Shown piece by piece: positions 18,296 to 27,001 of a DNA stretch of 64,000 nucleotides. Both the position numbers and the translations under genes were made by a program. The notes below the pieces were generated by a model. The model was not told where the DNA came from. It did no database searches and worked only from the letters and a program-made list of their open reading frames with translations. Each line of letters opens with the position of its first letter. The first letter of the stretch is position 1. Origin of the DNA: DATKEJ01 sp963768715. GTDB taxonomy: Bacteria > Bacteroidota > Rhodothermia > Rhodothermales > DATKEJ01. The stretch covers positions 372,001 to 436,000 of the forward strand of contig CAVYJC010000007.1 of the NCBI GenBank assembly GCA_963768715.1. Reading direction: 5' to 3'.

Positions 18296-19597
18296 CTATA
18301 ATGACCGAACCACGTTCGAGGCTTTAATCAACTTTGCTGTCGCGACATGCTCTCCAACCTGGAGGCGGAGGAAATAGATGCCAGGTGGAGTCAACACACC
18401 CGCTCTGTTTCGTCCGTCCCAGTACTGGCGGTTGATCCCTGGCGCCGACCAACCCAGGTCTCTGGTCAAGACCAGGCGCCCCGCGACGTCGAAGACTTGC
18501 AGACTGGACGACGCGGATTCAGAAACGGTGTACTCAATCCGAGCTTCTTGGGAGAATGGATTCGGATAGATCGACGATAACCTGAAATCCAACGGCAGCG
18601 ACGGCGGCTCGTTTGCCGTAACGTCGACTCGCTCCCCAATCACGACTGCCCAGGGGCTCGTGTCCGCTTCCACCATCGTCGTCGTTGTATCCGCCCCGAA
18701 CTCAATGATGGAGACAGAGTTCGCATTCAGATTCGGCACGTAGACAGACTTGCCGTCACCGGCAACCGCGATTCCGCGGTGGTTGATGGCTCCAACGTTG
18801 ATGCGGGCCAGAACCGTGTCGGGGCCTGCATCAAAAATGGTCAGACTGTCGTCGGTTGCCGATACCCCGTACAGATAAGCACCATCTGGAGAGAAGGCAA
18901 GCGCCGTAGGGCCTCCTCCGAGACCAAAGGAGTGCACCACGGTGTGATCAGAGGTCTGGATAACTGATACGTTTTCGTCGTCGAAGTTGGCCACATACGC
19001 GCGCGATCCGTCAGGGCTGACGGCAATACCTTCCGGTGAAACGCCGGTTTGAACCGTGGCTGTTACCGTATTCGTTGCGGTCTCAATCACGGAAACCACT
19101 CCTGTGTCCGAATTCGATACGTAGACGATTTTGCCGTCGGGAGTTATGGCAATGCCGTGCGGAGTCATACTCACTGGGATGGTGGCGACGACCGTGTTCG
19201 TCTCGGTGTCGAGAACAGAAACCGAATTGACAGGCGTACCGGAAATGTAGGCATACTTCCCGTCCGGGGTCAGCGCAATGCCGACAGAACCCGAACCAAC
19301 CGACACCAGCTCTAACCTGGTGTAATTGGTCGTCTCATAGACACCGACGAAGCCGTTGTACACGACGTAGAGGATTCGACCGTTAGGATGCATCGCGAGA
19401 GCCTCTACCGCAAATTCGACGTCCAGGGTCGAAACCACCGACTGGTCCTCGGTAGCGATGATAGTGATCGTCGCCGCGGTCCGGTTGGCGACGTACGCAT
19501 ATTCTTGTCCGAAAGCGGAATCGATGGCGCCGGGTGCGCTGAAGGCAAAAGTCACGATGACGCAGGCCGCGACCAGGCGGCGAAAGGAGTAGATCAT
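18296..19597 (-). CDS. Secreted YVTN beta-propeller protein with T9SS-type C-terminal domain
   Basis: 433 residues. The signal peptide ends AIDSAFGQ. Seven or so YVTN-type repeats of about 42 residues follow (for example TPDGKIVYVSNSDTGVVSVI, SPDGSRAYVANFDDENVSVI), forming a beta-propeller. The last about 85 residues are a FlgD/T9SS type A-like domain: SSIYPNPFSQEARIEYTV, LQVFDVAGRLVLT, PPGIYFLRLQVGEHVATAKL. Such proteins are exported and attached at the cell surface. Role unknown; possibly binding. Start ATG 19597. Confidence 0.87.
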   Translation of the reverse strand: MIYSFRRLVAACVIVTFAFSAPGAIDSAFGQEYAYVANRTAATITIIATEDQSVVSTLDVEFAVEALAMHPNGRILYVVYNGFVGVYETTNYTRLELVSVGSGSVGIALTPDGKYAYISGTPVNSVSVLDTETNTVVATIPVSMTPHGIAITPDGKIVYVSNSDTGVVSVIETATNTVTATVQTGVSPEGIAVSPDGSRAYVANFDDENVSVIQTSDHTVVHSFGLGGGPTALAFSPDGAYLYGVSATDDSLTIFDAGPDTVLARINVGAINHRGIAVAGDGKSVYVPNLNANSVSIIEFGADTTTTMVEADTSPWAVVIGERVDVTANEPPSLPLDFRLSSIYPNPFSQEARIEYTVSESASSSLQVFDVAGRLVLTRDLGWSAPGINRQYWDGRNRAGVLTPPGIYFLRLQVGEHVATAKLIKASNVVRSL

Positions 19598-19858
19598 AAC
19601 AGACCACCAGAAGGTTTGAGGCTAGTGAGGCGGTGGATCAACAGAAACGTATGTGATTCATACGAAATTCATTTATAAATCGCAAGCCCCGACCGTGTCC
19701 AACGACTTGCGTCAGCCTCTTGACGGATGGCGGTGATGTGAGAAAACACCCGTCTTTCGGTCGCGACTTTCGCTGATGGTTCGGGGTTGTCGGCTGCCGT
19801 TCCTTCGGACCCGATGAAACCCGCTGGGTCACTCCAAATGAAGTCTGAGGATTAAGTC

Positions 19859-21169
19859 ATGTCGGTTCCTAAAGAAGTCCGCAATCGTTGGCTCGTCGTA
19901 TTTGGGGCTGTGGTCATTCAACTCTGTCTAGGCGCGGTGTACGCATGGTCGGTCTTTACTCCCGACCTTCTCACGGCCGGATGGTCTCGGGCTGAGGCGA
20001 TGGCGCCCTTCTTCACCGGGCTCGCCTTCTTCGCTATCGTCATGGTGTTTGCCGGAAGGCTCATGCTTCGAATCGGTCCAAGAAAGCTCACGCTGCTCGG
20101 AGGTCTCATTCTCGGACTCGGGTATGTGGCCGCTGGACTCACCGGGTCGGCCGAGTTCTGGCCAACGGTCTTCTGGATTGGCGTCGTTGGAGGAAGTGGA
20201 ATCGGCCTGGCATACGTGGTGCCGATCGCGGTTGGGACGGCGTGGTTCCCGGACAAGAAAGGATTGATCATGGGTCTGGCGGTCGCCGGATTCGGATTCG
20301 GAGCGATGCTCTGGGTGAAGCTGGCCGGATCCTGGGGCCAATTGCTTGCCACATTCGGTCTGAACACCACGTTCCTGGTATACGGGCTCGTATTCGCCGG
20401 GGTAGTAGCCGTGGGCTCGATCTGGATGAAGTTTCCACCGGAAGGGTGGGTCCCCAAGGGATGGACACCCCCGACAATCGAAAAAGCGGCACGATCAGGC
20501 GGCGTCAACTATACGTCGCGTCAGATGCTGCGCACGCCTCAGTTTTACATCATCTTTTTGACGTTCGTATTCGGCGCCGGTGCGGGCTTGATGAGCATCG
20601 GCCTCATGAAGCTCTTCCCGATCGATGCAATGACAGCGGGAGGGATCGATCCGGTCACCGCCAGCGCCATTGCGGGTACCGCCATGGCCGTCTTCTTCTC
20701 GCTCTCAAACGGATTGGGCCGGATTGCCTGGGGCGCCTTCAGCGACAAACTGGGACGCCGGAAATCGATCTTCACTATGATGGCCACGCAAGGGGTGATG
20801 CTGCTGCTCTTTCCGCTTATGGCCGGTACGCCGGGTCTCCTCTACCTCGGAGCAGCGCTGATCGGATTCAATTTCGGCGGCAACTTTTCACTCTTCCCCT
20901 CGATCACGGCTGACGTTTTCGGCAACAAGCACGTCGGACAAAACTATCCGTGGATCTTTCTGGCTTACGGCGTAGGCGGAATCGGGGGCCCGCTCATGGG
21001 AGGGCTGCTGGGGGATCTCGGGAATTACCCGCTTGCATTCACAATCTGCGGCATCCTCGTCCTGTCGGCGGCGATGATTATCCTGGCTGTTCATCCGGTC
21101 ACGGTCACGACATCGTCACCGGGAAAAACAACCGCGGGGCACAAGACTCGGAGGATGGCGGCGGCGTAG
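19859..21169 (+). CDS. OFA-family MFS transporter
   Basis: 436 residues with 12 hydrophobic segments. Signatures of the oxalate/formate antiporter-like MFS group are clear: QLCLGAVYAWSVFTPDL in TM1, RIGPRKLTLLGG in the 2-3 loop, and WFPDKKGLIMGLAVAGFGFG in TM5. RIAWGAFSDKLGRRKSIFTM, the second-half motif A, is also present. Family members exchange small carboxylates (oxalate/formate, lactate, 2-oxoacids). The substrate here is not determinable. Start ATG 19859 has GAGG 8 bp upstream. No obvious operon partners. Confidence 0.87.
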   Translation: MSVPKEVRNRWLVVFGAVVIQLCLGAVYAWSVFTPDLLTAGWSRAEAMAPFFTGLAFFAIVMVFAGRLMLRIGPRKLTLLGGLILGLGYVAAGLTGSAEFWPTVFWIGVVGGSGIGLAYVVPIAVGTAWFPDKKGLIMGLAVAGFGFGAMLWVKLAGSWGQLLATFGLNTTFLVYGLVFAGVVAVGSIWMKFPPEGWVPKGWTPPTIEKAARSGGVNYTSRQMLRTPQFYIIFLTFVFGAGAGLMSIGLMKLFPIDAMTAGGIDPVTASAIAGTAMAVFFSLSNGLGRIAWGAFSDKLGRRKSIFTMMATQGVMLLLFPLMAGTPGLLYLGAALIGFNFGGNFSLFPSITADVFGNKHVGQNYPWIFLAYGVGGIGGPLMGGLLGDLGNYPLAFTICGILVLSAAMIILAVHPVTVTTSSPGKTTAGHKTRRMAAA

Positions 21170-21250
21170 TCTTGGGGGCCTGTCCCGAACAAACGAGTTC
21201 GGACTCCAGAGCTAGGCTCCACCTAATCGAGTTCGGAGGGATTCGTCACC

Positions 21251-21312
21251 TGTCATGCGGGCAGAGCGGCGCAACCGGCGGTGGAGGGATCCCTCACTTC
21301 GTTCGGGATGAC
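21251..21312. repeat. Palindromic element copy 2, overlapping the GH9 3' end
   Basis: On the minus strand it begins GTCATCCCGAACG, has the core GAGGGATCCCTC and ends ATGACA. This is the same layout as the copy at 38698-38754. Its first 19 bp encode the last residues (SSRTK) and stop codon of the GH9 protein. Confidence 0.75.
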
Positions 21313-23180
21313 GAAAGTGCTGCCATCCAGAAAACCGCCCCAGCGGTGCCGTCCATCGTCGGCTCGTTCGTGGAGTAGTCGCCGATGTCGTCGTGGTAGA
21401 CCACGTATCGATTTTGAAACACGGCAAATTCGTCAGGCGAATGCAGGTGAATCCCCTTGAGACGTGAGTAGATAGAGTTGAGGACCGGGCCGTCCACGAG
21501 ACCTCCCGGGACTTCTCTTTTCGTCAGCGCCCAGACGGACGTGTGGACGTCAAGGGGATACTCCCCATCCCGGGGTATTCCGGTGAACATCGACGTCCCC
21601 CATGGATTTCTTCCAAGGAGCCAATCGCGTTGGCGCAGCATATAGTCGTGATACGTCATATCGCCGGTCATGCGCTCGTAAAGGAGGATCTGTGTGATGA
21701 GAGCGGAGACCAGATTGTTCGAGCACCAGATAAACGGCACGCCAATTTCATATGGGTTCGTTCGCGCCCGTTTCATCGTACGTTCGATGCCGTCACGGTA
21801 GTAACCGGCCAGCGAATCCTGAAGTGCCTCACCCACGAGCGGATACAGGGCGAAATGGCCGACATTGACGAACGGGTAGAATTCGTAGTGTTCCGTCGTG
21901 TCGCGCTGCATCCATGACGTCGGACCGGCCAGACGCGCATAACGTACGGCGTCGTTCAAGTACGTCGAGTCGTGGGTCGATTTGAAGAGTTCTGCAGCGG
22001 CCCACTCCATGTCGTCAGCCCAGGTACGTTCCGTGTAGCGGTAGGGAGCGCCATAAGAATTCCCCTGTTGATAGCCTTCCTTCGCCTTCCCCAGTGAATA
22101 GACTTCCCGAGCGGCCGCAAGGAGCCGGCTCGCAAATGCCGGATCACCGTCCCGTTTGCTCCAGATCCGATAGCCCATGGACGCGGCTGCTGCGTATCGT
22201 CCGGCGAGATTCGCCAACCCCGTCGCTTCGCTTTTGAATTCTCGGAGGCCTTGCGGCTCTCCCGTGGCGAAATAGGCCGGCCGGTAACTGTTCGGACCCC
22301 AGCCGTAATCAGCGTTGTCATTGTCAGGCATTTTCCAGCCGTAGTGGTCCCGGTCGTCGGCGACCTGATGGACCAACTCGTTCGGACCCGGGTGGAGTTT
22401 CAGTAGCCAGTCCAGCCCCCATTTCGCCTCGTCGAGCACATCCGGGATACCGTTCGGTCCCAGCTGACCCAGTGCATTTGTCCGATCCGTGAACGTGCTG
22501 CCTGTCAACTCGAACGCGAGCAGCATGCGGGCCGTGGCATTGCTGCCCGTGATGAGGTATTTGAGCTGGTCTCCTGCATCGTGCCATCCGCCTGACACGT
22601 CGATGAAGGTCGAGTCGGGCATGGGCCCGTAGAAGCTCATCCCGTCTTTTCGGTGACATTCGATGTCCAGAAACGGATTGTACCCACAGCGCTGCTGGCG
22701 CATGAACCCGAGCAGATCCTCATGCAGACCGGCATAGGCGTCGCGCCCAATCGTGAACACGGGCGATGTCCATTCTTCGACACGTAGGTAATATCGGTCT
22801 GCGTCCTGAGCAGCCGAGAAATCGGCCTCGTAGTAGGTAGCGAACGTGCCCCAACCCGCGGCGACCGAAGGGGTCAGATTGCCTTCCAAAACGACGCGTC
22901 CAGTGATCGCATCAATCAACTGGAAGTCGGACGATACGCGTCGATGCGAGAAGACGATCGCTACCTTGCTGTCTTCCTCCCGGTAACCAACCAGGTTCAC
23001 CCGAACGAAGACCGCATTCGAGTCAACCTGCGCTGATTCTGGTGTTACCCTCGCCAAGGTCTCGCCGCCGCCGCATCCAGCGATCTCAACAGACAGAGCA
23101 AATACAAAGATCGGCGCCATGCACCGCAAAGAGGCGGCCGTCCTACTCCGCCAGCAATTCGTCGATACGGACAAAGTCAT
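21294..23180 (-). CDS. GH9 glycoside hydrolase lipoprotein
   Basis: 628 residues. The signal/lipobox is IFVFALSVEIAGC. An N-terminal Ig-like CelD_N domain (about residues 55-145, FVRVNLVGYREEDSKVAIV) precedes the catalytic GH9 (alpha/alpha)6 domain. Catalytic Asp pair: DVSGGWHDAGD (residues 194-204). C-terminal Glu motif: YSTNEPTMDGTAG. GH9 enzymes are inverting endo-/exoglucanases, but a branch with CelD_N found in chitin users is exo-glucosaminidase. The upstream deacetylase makes that reading attractive but unproven. The last residues and stop come from a palindromic repeat. Start 23180 (GAGAGG upstream) overlaps the preceding gene; Met at 23120 is an alternative right before the signal peptide. 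Confidence 0.88.
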   Translation of the reverse strand: MTLSVSTNCWRSRTAASLRCMAPIFVFALSVEIAGCGGGETLARVTPESAQVDSNAVFVRVNLVGYREEDSKVAIVFSHRRVSSDFQLIDAITGRVVLEGNLTPSVAAGWGTFATYYEADFSAAQDADRYYLRVEEWTSPVFTIGRDAYAGLHEDLLGFMRQQRCGYNPFLDIECHRKDGMSFYGPMPDSTFIDVSGGWHDAGDQLKYLITGSNATARMLLAFELTGSTFTDRTNALGQLGPNGIPDVLDEAKWGLDWLLKLHPGPNELVHQVADDRDHYGWKMPDNDNADYGWGPNSYRPAYFATGEPQGLREFKSEATGLANLAGRYAAAASMGYRIWSKRDGDPAFASRLLAAAREVYSLGKAKEGYQQGNSYGAPYRYTERTWADDMEWAAAELFKSTHDSTYLNDAVRYARLAGPTSWMQRDTTEHYEFYPFVNVGHFALYPLVGEALQDSLAGYYRDGIERTMKRARTNPYEIGVPFIWCSNNLVSALITQILLYERMTGDMTYHDYMLRQRDWLLGRNPWGTSMFTGIPRDGEYPLDVHTSVWALTKREVPGGLVDGPVLNSIYSRLKGIHLHSPDEFAVFQNRYVVYHDDIGDYSTNEPTMDGTAGAVFWMAALSSSRTK

Positions 23181-23991
23181 ATCCTCTCTTCGTGAGTTCG
23201 GCGATCAATGGTCCCAGCCGAAGATAGAACTTGTCGGTACGTCTCGGATCGACCCCCACGTGGGACAGGAGGATAAAACCGTTCAGCCCTTCCGCCTCCT
23301 TGCTTTCGAATGACAGGATTGAGTCAAAGATCTGATCGCTGGAAACGTAGTGCTCGTCCATGTCAGGCGTCGTGTAATCGGCGTGCGAGCGGGTACCGGG
23401 CGTGTAGTTCACGAGTTGCAGACCGAGAGAGTCGGTCCATTCGCTGATTCGGTCGTTGTACCATTCATAGGCAGGAAGAAAGAAATTCGCCTTCTCTTGA
23501 CGAATTCCGAACTCCTTCATTTCCAAATAGTTATCCAGTATGTCTTTTCTGAATTCGTCGCGTGTTACGAGAAGACTATCTCGGTCTTCCCAGCTACAGT
23601 ACAGCAAATGCTGGTCGGAATGCGCCCCGAGATAATGCCCTTCGGAGTGAAGCGCCGCGATAGCGTCTTTGAATTCGGGACTGCGGTAGAATCGACCGGT
23701 GAAAAAGAACGAGGCTTTGACATCGAGCGAGTCGAGAACGCTGTTGATGGGATCGAGACCGTCCCCGTACTCATCACCTGTAAACACGAGGGCGATTTCT
23801 TTTTTCGTCCGATCGCCGCGAATGATTCCGCCGTGACGGTACGCCGGTTGTCCCATGACACCCCGACACGAGCTTATTACCACCAGGGTAAGAATCAAGA
23901 ATAGCAGGACCCGTAGGCGAGCAGCACTGCCGATAGGTATCCCTCCTTCCTCAATGTCTGCTGTCTGCTGTCTGATGTCTGCTGTTTTCAA
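23143..23991 (-). CDS. Polysaccharide deacetylase-like (NodB fold) lipoprotein
   Basis: About 282 residues. The signal segment LLFLILTLVVISSC is lipobox-like. NodB-like features: ASFFFTGRFYRSPEF (beta strand 2 region), EGHYLGAHSDQHLLYC with the HxxxH metal pair, FFLPAYEWYND, and YDFVRIDELL at the end. Motif 1 is FTGDEYGDG instead of the usual TFDDG, so metal binding there may differ. It lies immediately upstream of GH9 and overlaps it. The start is unclear. The only canonical in-frame start is TTG 23991, which forms a TTGA overlap with the previous stop, but it makes residues 1-13 read through a heptamer array. A strong GGAAGGAGG at about 23939-23950 has no canonical start just after it. Confidence 0.78.
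   Translation of the reverse strand: MKTADIRQQTADIEEGGIPIGSAARLRVLLFLILTLVVISSCRGVMGQPAYRHGGIIRGDRTKKEIALVFTGDEYGDGLDPINSVLDSLDVKASFFFTGRFYRSPEFKDAIAALHSEGHYLGAHSDQHLLYCSWEDRDSLLVTRDEFRKDILDNYLEMKEFGIRQEKANFFLPAYEWYNDRISEWTDSLGLQLVNYTPGTRSHADYTTPDMDEHYVSSDQIFDSILSFESKEAEGLNGFILLSHVGVDPRRTDKFYLRLGPLIAELTKRGYDFVRIDELLAE
23955..23989. repeat. Heptamer array, 5 units (TGTCTGC)
   Basis: TGTCTGC x2, TGTCTGA, TGTCTGC, TGTTTTC. Its end overlaps the stop codon (23988-23990) of the homocysteine methyltransferase. It forms the presumed 5' end of the deacetylase frame. Confidence 0.92.
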
Positions 23992-24866
23992 CCATCAAGC
24001 AATGTCCGCATCGCCGCAATATGAGCCGGTCTCGTCCCGCAGCATCCGCCGAGGACATTGACGCCAAGTTCCAGCAGGCGCCTGGCTTTCGGAACAATGT
24101 CGTCCGGCGTCTCCTTGTATGTCGGAACGCCTTCGATCATCGTCGGCACACCCGCGTTGGCCTGGGCGATCAGGGGCCGTTTCGTCAGAGGGCGCATTTG
24201 AGCGATCACCTCAATCATCTCATCGAAGCCGTCTCCACAGTTCGAACCGATGACGTCGGCTCCAGCCTCCTCGAGCACCTGGACAGCCTTCGAAACATCA
24301 ACGCCCCAGCGTGTTCGGACCCCGCCCGGCCCAACCGCGAATGTCATCGTTGCAATGATCGGAAGGTCGGAGTCTGCCTTGCCGCTGTGATCGCCAGCCG
24401 CATTTCCTCTGCATCCATCATCGTCTCGACGATCAGCGCATCGACGCCTCCTTTGTCGAGCGCCTCGGCCTGCTCTGCAAACATGTCGAAGAGTGCCTGT
24501 GGCTCGGCGTCGCCGAACGGTTCGAGCATTTCGCCGGTCGGTCCGATAGAGCCGGCAACCACCATGCCTTCCGGGACAAACAGACCGCGCGATCTGGGCG
24601 GCAACCAGCGATACTTCCGCGGTTCGGTCTGCGAGTCCGTGCAACTTCAAACGCGCCCGAGTGCCGCCAAACGTATTGGTTTCAACAATATCTGAGCCGG
24701 CTTCGTAGTATGCGCGGTGCGCCGAAGCCACAGCTTCCGGATTCCGAAGATTGAGTTCTTCCGGGCATTCGAAATCACCGCCCGCAAGCTGCAATTCCGT
24801 TCCCATGCCCCCGTCGCAAAGGAGTATCTCCCCCTTCATCAGCCGGTCGAGCAGAGTCCGCCGCAT
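23988..24866 (-). CDS. Homocysteine S-methyltransferase family protein, two compensating frame breaks
   Basis: It starts MRRTLLDRLMKGEILLCDGG with AGGAAAG upstream (24866). DGGMGTELQ and ETNTFGGTRARLKLHG are conserved N-terminal blocks of the methionine synthase/BHMT homocysteine-binding barrel. The frame is displaced between about 24595 and 24380. In the alternative frame the missing middle reads MVVAGSIGPTGEMLEPFGDA and ALIVETMMDAEEMRLAI. The end resumes in the first frame with IGSNCGDG and GGCCGTRPAHI, which supply the three zinc-binding cysteines. It transfers a methyl group to homocysteine. Two indels that cancel make sequencing error or a recent double event likely. Upstream of the deacetylase with no gap. 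Confidence 0.82.
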   Translation of the reverse strand: MRRTLLDRLMKGEILLCDGGMGTELQLAGGDFECPEELNLRNPEAVASAHRAYYEAGSDIVETNTFGGTRARLKLHGLADRTAEVSLVAAQIARSVCPGRHGGCRLYRTDRRNARTVRRRRATGTLRHVCRAGRGARQRRRRCADRRDDDGCRGNAAGDHSGKADSDLPIIATMTFAVGPGGVRTRWGVDVSKAVQVLEEAGADVIGSNCGDGFDEMIEVIAQMRPLTKRPLIAQANAGVPTMIEGVPTYKETPDDIVPKARRLLELGVNVLGGCCGTRPAHIAAMRTLLDG

Positions 24867-24874
24867 GTGTCTTT

Positions 24875-24902
24875 CCTTAGTCCTTGGTGCTTGGTCGTTC
24901 GT
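24875..24902. repeat. Degenerate heptamer array, 4 units (CCTTGGT)
   Basis: CCTTAGT, CCTTGGT, GCTTGGT, CGTTCGT, just upstream of the homocysteine methyltransferase start and overlapping its ribosome site region. Confidence 0.7.
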
Positions 24903-25031
24903 TGCAATCGCAACGTAGCGGACGCCGCGCAAACATTAAAGTCGTGCAGCACTTAAAACACGATACGTCGGATCGTCTCGGCACGTATCCGATCAAGCGC
25001 AAGTCACCACCACGGATCTCTGACGTCGGAC

Positions 25032-26792
25032 CTATTTCGCTAGCGTCACCATCTCAGACGACTGGAATCGCTCACCGCTCATTCGGACGAAGTAGGTGCC
25101 GCTCGCCAGGCCGGCGGCATCTATCCTTGCCCTGCGACGCGCGTTTGCCTCCAGTCTGCCATTATAAAGCACACGCACAGGTCGCCCCTGAATGTCTACC
25201 AGTTCGAGGCGGACCTTCTGCGACGCGGGCACCGCGAATTCAACCGTTGCGGATGCACTGAACGGATTCGGGTAGGCAGCGGTCAGGAAGTAGTCTCCAG
25301 GGACCTCGATCTGGGTCAGTAACTGGGGACTATACGTGAACGCCCCATCGAAGTCGACCTGTTTCAGACGCACGGCATGCCGCCCCGGGCCCGGATCCGG
25401 GATCCGGAACGAGTACTGTCGGAGCCGGTCTGACGTGCCGGCCCCATCCACAAAGCCCACTTCTCGAAACGCGGTTTCGTCAGCCAGCCGATGTTCGATC
25501 GTGAATCCCGAATTGTTCGTTTCGGAGGCCGTTGTCCATTCCAGTAGCAGATCCCCATCGTCCGACTTCACGCCGAAGTGCGAGAGTTCGACCGGAAGGT
25601 CCGCGACCGTGCATACCCAGGCACTATCGATTCCCTCACCGACATCCAATGCGTTAGGAACCGATGTCAGACGTTGACCGGTTTGGACACCCACGCCCGG
25701 AATGTAGTCGCTGCCTGCTGGTGTGGTGCAGGTCGCCGTTCCGATATTCTGCACACAAGAGTCGATCGCAGGTGCTTCGACGGAATCTTGACTCGCCTGG
25801 ACAAGCGTGTGCCCGGCTTGGAGTACGAAGTTGGTTTCCACGACAGAGCCCAATACGTCGTCTTGAACCGATACCGAATCGCACGTCGTTTGCACCCAAG
25901 GATCGGCGAAGATGTCCGAAATGTTGGTTGTTGCATAACAGAACTGGGCCGAATCCGCAGGAGGAGATAAGATCGTCAGCGTGTCGGGAGCTGAGAATTG
26001 AGCGTTCAGACAATCCACTGAATTCACCGTGGCATCAAGCGGATACTTCCGCAGGTCGACGAATGGAGGTGGACACTGCAGCGAGACGTAGTAAAACGCG
26101 TCTCCGAAAACCGATGCGTTTGTGTCGCTTGCCGCTATCATCTCGTTGAAGTACGGCTCAGAACCGGCTGGCGGGGGTCCGCCTGCTGAAACTTCGCTTG
26201 CACTGCAGCACAAGGGGAGTGCACTCGTCTCAGTCCCAGGGCATTGTCCCGTCGCCGATGGCGTCATTGTGACACTGAACATGTGCGTGTCAGCCGCGGC
26301 AGGGGTCAGGGCCGTAGCAAACGGCCCACACCCAGACCGATTGTCGATGTCAGGGTAGGTTCCGGGGCTTCCAGGGGTCACTACCCCCCCTCCATAGTCT
26401 CCGCCCCAGTACGCGCTGCTCGCAGAGAATCCCGAGATGACGGCGGTGTGCGGCGTACCCGAACAAGCGGTCTGCGGCGGAGCGGGCCCAATCGCCGTAA
26501 TCGTCCAACCGGACGGCGCAGAGAACGCGAAATAGTCGATGTTCTCCGTCGCATTATCGGCGGTGAAAACGATCTCGTAGTCTAGCTCGAATCCGGCAAC
26601 ACCGCTCCTGGGGAAGCCATTTGGGGCGGCAGCCGTGAAGCTCGGATCGATTGTTTGGAATTTTGACACGCGATTCGCCTCCCGCGAGAGATCGACGGAA
26701 TGCACCTTGTGCTTGACTTGGCTTTGTGCGGCGCCGTAATGATAGACGAAGAGGGTGCAGCTAATCGCGCCCAATAGGCAAAATGCTCTCAT
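25032..26792 (-). CDS. Secreted protein with T9SS-type sorting domain
   Basis: About 586 residues from ATG 26792, chosen because a signal peptide (MRAFCLLGAISCTLFVYHYG, cleavage near AAQS) follows directly. The first about 400 residues are Ser/Thr/Pro/Cys-rich without a known domain. A fibronectin-like block typical of Bacteroidota exoproteins follows (LLLEWTTASETNNSGFTIEH ... VRLKQVDFDGAFTYS). The C-terminal domain is AAYPNPFSASATVEFAVP, LVDIQGRPVRVLY, ASGTYFVRMSGERFQSSEMV, matching T9SS type A. Predicted cell-surface or extracellular; function unknown. Confidence 0.85.
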   Translation of the reverse strand: MRAFCLLGAISCTLFVYHYGAAQSQVKHKVHSVDLSREANRVSKFQTIDPSFTAAAPNGFPRSGVAGFELDYEIVFTADNATENIDYFAFSAPSGWTITAIGPAPPQTACSGTPHTAVISGFSASSAYWGGDYGGGVVTPGSPGTYPDIDNRSGCGPFATALTPAAADTHMFSVTMTPSATGQCPGTETSALPLCCSASEVSAGGPPPAGSEPYFNEMIAASDTNASVFGDAFYYVSLQCPPPFVDLRKYPLDATVNSVDCLNAQFSAPDTLTILSPPADSAQFCYATTNISDIFADPWVQTTCDSVSVQDDVLGSVVETNFVLQAGHTLVQASQDSVEAPAIDSCVQNIGTATCTTPAGSDYIPGVGVQTGQRLTSVPNALDVGEGIDSAWVCTVADLPVELSHFGVKSDDGDLLLEWTTASETNNSGFTIEHRLADETAFREVGFVDGAGTSDRLRQYSFRIPDPGPGRHAVRLKQVDFDGAFTYSPQLLTQIEVPGDYFLTAAYPNPFSASATVEFAVPASQKVRLELVDIQGRPVRVLYNGRLEANARRRARIDAAGLASGTYFVRMSGERFQSSEMVTLAK

Positions 26793-26955
26793 CTTTCGGG
26801 TGGTTCGGTGGACGGTGGGTCCACTAAACTTCACGGAATCTTCGGAGAAATGCAAGTCCAATTATCGCCCGAAGGCCGTCATCGAACTGAGTCGGAGATT
26901 GATGTCGGCCGTGCCGGACTGTATGCGGTCGCTCCGAGTAGGAAAACCGACTTGG

Positions 26956-26975
26956 ATTCCCGCCTGCGCGGGAAT
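26956..26975. repeat. Small palindrome ATTCCCGC/GCGGGAAT
   Basis: ATTCCCGC-CTGC-GCGGGAAT within TTGGATTCCCGCCTGCGCGG..ATGACG. This is a form I recall as an intergenic repeat in several bacteria. It lies between two minus-strand genes, downstream of the histidine kinase stop, where it may end transcription. Confidence 0.75.
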
Positions 26976-26980
26976 GACGA

Positions 26981-27001
26981 CCTTCGACCCTCGACCCTCG
27001 A
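26981..27001. repeat. Heptamer array, 3 units (CCCTCGA)
   Basis: CCTTCGA, CCCTCGA, CCCTCGA. It ends at the base adjoining the histidine kinase stop codon (27002-27004, minus strand). Confidence 0.85.
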
